A stretch of 32,346 bases of DNA from an uncultured Oscillospiraceae bacterium (GTDB lineage: Bacteria; Bacillota; Clostridia; Oscillospirales; Oscillospiraceae): contig CAAEOT010000047.1 of the NCBI GenBank assembly GCA_900757655.1, positions 1 to 32,346 of the forward strand, read 5' to 3'. Shown here piece by piece: positions 28,196 to 32,346 of this stretch; position 1 is the stretch's first letter; each line of letters opens with the position of its first letter. The notes beneath the pieces are model-generated. The model saw only the letters and a list, made by a program, of their open reading frames with translations. It searched no databases and was not told where the DNA came from. The position numbers were made by a program, and so were the translations under genes.

Positions 28196-30421
28196 GTGAA
28201 AGTAATCCACCTCATCAGCGGGGGCGACACCGGCGGCGCCCGGACGCATGTCTACTCCCTGCTGAAATATCTCGGTCAGATCATCGATGTGCAGCTCGTG
28301 TGCTTCCGCGGCGGTGATTTTGCCGACGGCGCGGCCGCGCTCGGCATCCCGACGATGGTGCTCGACGGAGGCTTTCTGCCGAACCTCGCCGCGCTCAAAA
28401 AGCTGATCCGCGCGGGGGAGTACGACCTCGTGCACTGCCACGGCTCCATGGCCAACGTCATGGGCGCCATGCTCAAGGCGAGCGTGCACGTGCCGGTCAT
28501 CAGCACCGTGCACAGCGACTACCGGCTCGACTATCTCGGCCGGCCGTTCGCCCGCGCCGTTTACGGCACGCTCAATATCTGGGCCCTGCACCAGCTCGAT
28601 TACCGTGTGTGCGTGTCCGACCCCATCCGCCAGCGGCTCATCGACCGCGGCTTTGAGCCAAACCGGCTCTTTTCCATCTACAACGGGCTTGACTTTTCCC
28701 ACGTCGTGCCCAAGACCGACCGCGCGGCGTATTTCGCGCAGTTCGGGTATACGGTTCACGAGGGCGACGTCATCGCGGGCATTGCTGCCCGGCTCGACCC
28801 CGTCAAGGACATCCCGACGCTCATCCGCGCCGTGGCGCTGGCAAAAAAGGCCTGCCCGCAGCTGCGTCTCGCCATCGCGGGCGACGGCAAGGAGCGCAAA
28901 AAGCTCGAGGCGCTCACAAAAGAGCTGGGGCTGGCCGACAGCGTGTTCTTCCTCGGCTGGGTCAACGACCTCGACAGCTTCTACGGCGCGCTCGACATCA
29001 ATACGCTCTCGTCCCTGTCGGAGGCGTTTCCCTATGCGCTGCCCGAGGGCGCGCGCGCACATCTGGCCACCGTCGCCTCGAACGTCGGCGGTGTGCCGGC
29101 CATCATCGAGCATGGCGTGACCGGCCTGCTTATCGAGCCCGGCGACGTGCGCATGCTCGCTGCCTACCTCGCGCGCTACGCGCTCGACGAAGACTACCGC
29201 CATGAGATGGGCGAGGCGCTCTACCGGCGCGGCAAGGCTGACTTCTCCGAGGAGGCCACCGGCCTGCGCCAACTGGAAATTTACAACGCCGTCTTCCGCA
29301 TGGAGCGCAACCGGCGCGACGGTGTGCGCGACGGCGTGCTCATCTGCGGGGCCTACGGCTTCGGCAACGCGGGCGACGATGCCATTTTGCAGGCCATCAT
29401 CGGCGAGATGCGCCGCATCGACGCGCACATGCCCGTGACCGTGATCTCCCGCCGGCCGAAGGATACGCGCAGCGCCTACGGCGTCAACGCGTGCAACCGG
29501 TTTCATTATCTGGCCATCCGGCGCGTGCTGCGCCGGAGCCAGCTGTTCATCAGCGGCGGCGGCAGCCTGATGCAGGACGTCACGAGCCGCATGAGCCTGT
29601 GGTATTACCTGAGCACCATCCGCCTGGCGCACCGCTGCGGCTGCAAGGTGCAGATGTACGGCTGCGGCATCGGCCCGATCGTGTATGAGCGCGACCGGCA
29701 GCTCGCCGCGCGCATCATCAACGGCTGTGTGGACAAGATCACCCTCCGCGAGCCGGACAGCCGCGAGACGCTCAGCGATTTCGGCGTCACGGAGCCGGAG
29801 GTCATCCTCGCGTCCGACCCCGCGCTCACGCTGCCGGCCGCCGAGCGCGGCCGCATCGACCGCATCCTGCGCGAGCACGATATGGACCCGGACGGCAAAT
29901 ATATCGGCTTCGTACTGCGCAAGTGGCCCGGCATTGAGGAAAAGGCCACCGTGTTCGCCGCCGGCGCCGTGTACGCCTATCTGAAATACGGCCTGACGCC
30001 GGTGTTCCTCAGCATCAATTTCCGCACCGACGGCGAGGCCAGCCAGCTCGTCACGGAGCACCTGAGCATCCCGTTTCATGTGCTCGGCGAGCAGATGTCC
30101 ACGGGCGAGGTGATCGGCGTGCTCTCGCGCATGACGGCTGTCGTGTCCATGCGATTGCACGGGCTGATCTTTGCCGCCGGGCAGGGCGTGCCGCTCATCG
30201 GCGTTGCCTACGACCCGAAGGTCACGGCGTTTCTCGACTATGTCGAGCAGACAAACTATATGCAGTTCGAGGCAGTCAACGAAGAGGACCTGTCCGATCA
30301 GATTGATGCGGCTGTCGCGCTTGCCGGCAGAGGCGAGGAGCTGCGCCGCCGCACCGAACTGCTCAACCGGCAGGAGGACAACAACCGCGCCACAGCCGCC
30401 CGGCTGCTGGGGAAGGAGTAA
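28196..30421 (+). CDS. csaB: GT4 glycosyltransferase-CsaB pyruvyltransferase fusion
   Basis: The product has 741 residues. Residues 1-370 are a GT-B glycosyltransferase of family 4: glycine-rich HLISGGDTGGARTHVYSLLK, ARLDPVKDIPTLIRAV, and the EX7E motif in SEAFPYALPEG (E276, E284). Residues about 378-741 are a CsaB-type polysaccharide pyruvyl transferase (DGVLICGAYGFGNAGDDAIL, LFISGGGSLMQDVTS, MYGCGIGP, VVSMRLHGLIFAAGQGVPL). CsaB adds ketal pyruvate from PEP to the secondary cell-wall polymer, creating the SLH-domain ligand. The GT4 half probably adds a sugar of the same polymer. The start is GTG at 28196, with GGAGG 5 nt upstream. The frame stays open back to 27599, but that part crosses the promoter. 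Confidence 0.92.
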   Translation: MKVIHLISGGDTGGARTHVYSLLKYLGQIIDVQLVCFRGGDFADGAAALGIPTMVLDGGFLPNLAALKKLIRAGEYDLVHCHGSMANVMGAMLKASVHVPVISTVHSDYRLDYLGRPFARAVYGTLNIWALHQLDYRVCVSDPIRQRLIDRGFEPNRLFSIYNGLDFSHVVPKTDRAAYFAQFGYTVHEGDVIAGIAARLDPVKDIPTLIRAVALAKKACPQLRLAIAGDGKERKKLEALTKELGLADSVFFLGWVNDLDSFYGALDINTLSSLSEAFPYALPEGARAHLATVASNVGGVPAIIEHGVTGLLIEPGDVRMLAAYLARYALDEDYRHEMGEALYRRGKADFSEEATGLRQLEIYNAVFRMERNRRDGVRDGVLICGAYGFGNAGDDAILQAIIGEMRRIDAHMPVTVISRRPKDTRSAYGVNACNRFHYLAIRRVLRRSQLFISGGGSLMQDVTSRMSLWYYLSTIRLAHRCGCKVQMYGCGIGPIVYERDRQLAARIINGCVDKITLREPDSRETLSDFGVTEPEVILASDPALTLPAAERGRIDRILREHDMDPDGKYIGFVLRKWPGIEEKATVFAAGAVYAYLKYGLTPVFLSINFRTDGEASQLVTEHLSIPFHVLGEQMSTGEVIGVLSRMTAVVSMRLHGLIFAAGQGVPLIGVAYDPKVTAFLDYVEQTNYMQFEAVNEEDLSDQIDAAVALAGRGEELRRRTELLNRQEDNNRATAARLLGKE

Positions 30422-30429
30422 ACGAGCAT

Positions 30430-31050
30430 ATGATCCGCAGCGCTGTTCTGGTTTCCGGCAAGGGAACAAAATTGCAAAGTTTGCTGGACTCCGTGTTCTT
30501 CGGTGAGATCCCGGAGCTGCAGCTCGTCGCCGTCATCTCGTCCGACGCCAACGCTTACGCGCTCAAGCGCGCGCGCAACGCCGGCATCGAGACCGTCGTC
30601 GTCGAGCCGGCCATGTTCCCGAACGACACGTCGTACGACATGGCCATCCGCAACAAGCTCAAGGATATGGACATCGAGCTCGTCATCAACGCGGGGTTTT
30701 ACCCCGGCGTCGGCCGCGAGACGGCAAAGAGCTTTCGCAACAAGGTCATTGCGGTGCAGCCGTCGCTCGTTCCGGCGTTCGAGACGCTGCGCGGCGACGC
30801 GGTGCATGAGGCGGTGCTTGCCCGCGGCCTGAAGGTTACGGGGGCGACGGCGTACCTCGTGGACGAGACCGGCGGCGTCGGCCCGGTGCTGCTGCAAAAG
30901 GCTGTGCCCGTGCTTGAGGACGATGATGTCACGACGCTCAAGCGCCGCGTGCTCACCGATGCGGAGTGGAAGCTCCTGCCCGAGGCGGTCAAGCGCTTTT
31001 GCGCCGGGAAGATCCGGCTGCACGGCGGCCGTGCGCAGCTGCTCGAGTGA
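30430..31050 (+). CDS. PurN-like formyltransferase-fold protein lacking the catalytic triad
   Basis: The 206-residue protein has the PurN fold: SAVLVSGKGTKLQSLLDSVF, VAVISSDANAYALKRARNAG, VPAFETLRGDAVHEAVLARG, KVTGATAYLVDETGGVGPVL. GAR transformylase normally uses Asn, His and Asp (N106, H108, D144 in E. coli). Here NxHPSL reads AVQPSL (A108, Q110), and the Asp before xGP is Gly (G149). The gene is probably not a working GAR transformylase and may have a different role. It starts 8 nt after csaB, away from any purine genes, and likely shares its mRNA. The ATG has only a weak AAGGAG overlapping the csaB end. Confidence 0.8.
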   Translation: MIRSAVLVSGKGTKLQSLLDSVFFGEIPELQLVAVISSDANAYALKRARNAGIETVVVEPAMFPNDTSYDMAIRNKLKDMDIELVINAGFYPGVGRETAKSFRNKVIAVQPSLVPAFETLRGDAVHEAVLARGLKVTGATAYLVDETGGVGPVLLQKAVPVLEDDDVTTLKRRVLTDAEWKLLPEAVKRFCAGKIRLHGGRAQLLE

Positions 31051-31059
31051 ACATGAGAT

Positions 31060-31096
31060 AAAAAAATCAGCCCCGAACCAACACGGTTCGGGGCTG
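31060..31096 (-). terminator. Bidirectional terminator between the PurN-like and ACT genes
   Basis: A 12-bp perfect stem (31068-31079 with 31085-31096, 5-nt loop). On the minus strand ATTTTTTT follows, a strong signal for the ACT gene. On the plus strand TATTGCTTTTA is weaker. Confidence 0.9.
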
Positions 31097-31110
31097 TATT
31101 GCTTTTATCT

Positions 31111-31557
31111 TCAGCCGGCCATGAGGTGCACGCGGATGATGCCGTCGGCCGCCTTGAGCGCCGCCATGAACGCCTCCATCGTCGTCTGCATGTTCTCGGT
31201 CGCGGCCGTGATCGTCACCGGGGCGACGCCGCTCGTCGGGATGCTCTGGTTGATGGTGAGTATATTTGCACCGTTTTCGGCAAAAATAGCGAGGACGGAC
31301 GACAGCACGCCCTGCCGGTCGAGCAGCTCGAGGTTGAACGTCACCAGATGGCCGCGCGACATGTCCTGAAACGGGGACACGAAGTCCTTGTATTTATAAA
31401 ACGCGCTGCGGCTGATGTCCACGCGCGCCACAGCGTCCGCCACCGTGCGCACCTGGCCGGTCTCGAGCAGTTCCTTGGCCTCGATCACCTTGGCGAAGAT
31501 CTCAGGCAGGACGCTCGCCTCCACGAGATAGTATTTCGGTTTGCTGCCTGCTGCCAT
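31111..31557 (-). CDS. ACT-domain protein of the UPF0735/PheB type
   Basis: The 148-residue protein has an N-terminal region (YYLVEASVLPEIFAKVIEAK, then TVADAVARVDISRSAFYKYK) that resembles a small helix-turn-helix. A C-terminal ACT domain follows (about 75-148: VTFNLELLDRQGVLSSVLAI, ENGANILTINQSIP). ACT domains bind amino acids and regulate enzymes or transcription. Homologues have been labelled PheB, but a role in phenylalanine synthesis is not established. The ATG at 31557 has AAAGGAGG 8-9 nt upstream. A perfect hairpin lies in the leader (31585-31604). Confidence 0.88.
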   Translation of the reverse strand: MAAGSKPKYYLVEASVLPEIFAKVIEAKELLETGQVRTVADAVARVDISRSAFYKYKDFVSPFQDMSRGHLVTFNLELLDRQGVLSSVLAIFAENGANILTINQSIPTSGVAPVTITAATENMQTTMEAFMAALKAADGIIRVHLMAG

Positions 31558-31584
31558 GGGCGGGGCCTCCTTTGTGCGTGTGCT

Positions 31585-31604
31585 ACGGGCAAATGTTTGC
31601 CCGT
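31585..31604 (-). other. Hairpin in the ACT gene leader
   Basis: ACGGGCAAA and TTTGCCCGT form a perfect 9-bp stem with a 2-nt loop, between promoter and ribosome binding site. It could be an operator palindrome or an mRNA stem. Confidence 0.5.
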
Positions 31605-31611
31605 ACAACAC

Positions 31612-31640
31612 AGTGTAACACATCTCTGGCGGCAGTGCAA
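31612..31640 (-). promoter_or_regulatory. Promoter of the ACT gene
   Basis: On the minus strand, TTGCAC (31640-31635), a 17-bp spacer and TACACT (31617-31612). Confidence 0.65.
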
Positions 31641-31667
31641 GGATTATTCGGAAGGAGCCGATGAATT

Positions 31668-32096
31668 TTGGGTGGATTTCTCGCGTGCATCCTCGCCGGG
31701 GCGGCGATGAGCATTCAGGGCGTGATGAACACGCGCCTGTCCGAGCGCATCGGCACGATGGAGACCAACGCCTTCGTGCAGTGCGTGGCGGCGGTGCTGT
31801 CGCTGCTGGTGCTGGTGTTCTGGCGCACGGGCAGCTTTGCCGCGCTGGGCGCCGCGCCGAAATACTGCTGGTTCGGCGGTGTGCTGGCGCTGGCCATCAC
31901 GGTCACGGTCATGCTCGGCATGGGCAGACTCGGCCCGACGCTCGCCGTGGCGACGATCCTCATCGCGCAGCTTTCTGCGGCCGCGGCCATCGACGCCTTC
32001 GGCATCATGGGCACGGAAAAGCTCGCCTTCGGCTGGAGCAAGTGGGCGGGACTCGCGCTGATGACGGGCGGCGTGCTGCTCTTTAAAATGAAATGA
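31668..32096 (+). CDS. Small DMT-superfamily transporter, DUF606/YdcZ type
   Basis: The 142-residue protein has about five hydrophobic segments. The start GGFLACILAGAAMSIQGVMN followed by TRLSERIGT matches the DUF606/YdcZ family, which is half the size of EamA transporters and probably works as a dimer. The substrate is unknown. The start is inferred as TTG at 31668, with GGAAGGAG about 10 nt upstream, because TGA closes the frame just before it. An ATG 7 nt earlier (31661) is in another frame. The promoter is not obvious. Confidence 0.78.
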   Translation: MGGFLACILAGAAMSIQGVMNTRLSERIGTMETNAFVQCVAAVLSLLVLVFWRTGSFAALGAAPKYCWFGGVLALAITVTVMLGMGRLGPTLAVATILIAQLSAAAAIDAFGIMGTEKLAFGWSKWAGLALMTGGVLLFKMK

Positions 32097-32110
32097 GACG
32101 GTGAGACGGG

Positions 32111-32346
32111 CCAACGAGACCCACTGCGTTGGGCTCTCGTTGGAAGAGCTGCAGCTTGCTGCAGCGCACGCAGGATGCACCAGAGCCGCATCCTGCGCAC
32201 GTTTGCGAGCCGAGCGGTATTTTCTCCGCCGCACATGTCGCCGGGGAAATGATTGGAATTTCTTTGCGCCTGCGGGCGCAAACTCTGCGAGGCTTTTTAC
32301 AGATCAAACAGATCAAAATGAGGCGGCGAGCATAGCTCGCCGCCTC
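32111..32346. other. Gene-free structured tail with five inverted repeats
   Basis: No convincing gene lies in 32097-32346. Inverted repeats are 32111-32118/32136-32143 (terminator-like, after the DUF606 gene), 32148-32154/32159-32165, 32169-32178/32188-32197, 32263-32270/32275-32282 and 32320-32331/32335-32346. The last is a perfect 12-bp stem with a T-run on the minus strand and may end a minus-strand gene beyond the window. Confidence 0.6.

Noticed and set aside
1..32346. tRNA, rRNA, CRISPR or insertion sequences
   Set aside because: I looked through all gaps and found no cloverleaf, regular direct repeats with spacers, or transposase-like frame.

Overview
The window looks like a chromosomal segment of a GC-rich, anaerobic, Gram-positive gut-type Clostridia, most likely an Oscillospiraceae/Oscillospirales relative. 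Pointers are the purine-rich GGAGG ribosome binding sites, canonical TTGACA/TATAAT promoters, a Feo ferrous-iron locus with a DtxR-type regulator, SLH-domain and CsaB cell-surface genes, an alpha2-type glycyl-tRNA synthetase, and an aconitase X pair. I cannot name a species. I see no rRNA, tRNA, CRISPR array, insertion sequence, integrase or prophage. Most features are core or lineage-typical genes in short operons, and the unusual content lies in leaders, domain fusions and degenerate paralogues.

Layout, left: an SLH-anchored CHAP hydrolase (214-1863). Then a minus-strand MATE efflux pump plus MerR regulator operon with a textbook 19-bp-spacer MerR promoter, a HAD phosphatase/GNAT pair, and a second MerR regulator paired with a TraX-family membrane protein. 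The iron locus follows (7302-11183): a divergent DtxR-family repressor, feoA, feoA, feoB and a 59-residue Cys-rich membrane protein, with repeated GGTTAG-N6-YTAACC operator-like elements between the divergent genes.

Middle: hibernation factor hpf, an FlK-like thioesterase, then a plus-strand run. This holds glyQS (its leader has two hairpins resembling the tRNA-Gly anticodon arm), a small membrane protein, a nadE whose glutaminase half has lost its Lys and Cys, an ECF S component and coaX. A SulP transporter with a roughly 270-residue extension ending in an Arg/Glu/His-rich coiled coil follows on the minus strand, with a long leader that holds a probable 45-residue ORF. Next is the two-subunit aconitase X and an EamA transporter with an attenuator-like leader.

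Right: an overlapping minus-strand operon (phosphatase-GNAT fusion, ygiQ, DUF1294, DUF3783). Divergent from it is a GT4-CsaB fusion followed by a PurN-like protein lacking all three catalytic residues. An ACT-domain protein, a small DUF606-type transporter and a strongly structured 250-base tail close the window. CsaB pyruvylates the cell-wall polymer that SLH domains bind, so the two ends of the window belong to one surface-anchoring theme.

The strongest candidate for something undescribed is the glyQS leader: two tandem hairpins with 7-nt loops that present GCC in the anticodon position, directly before the ribosome binding site, and no visible T-box. This layout is analogous to E. coli thrS autoregulation.
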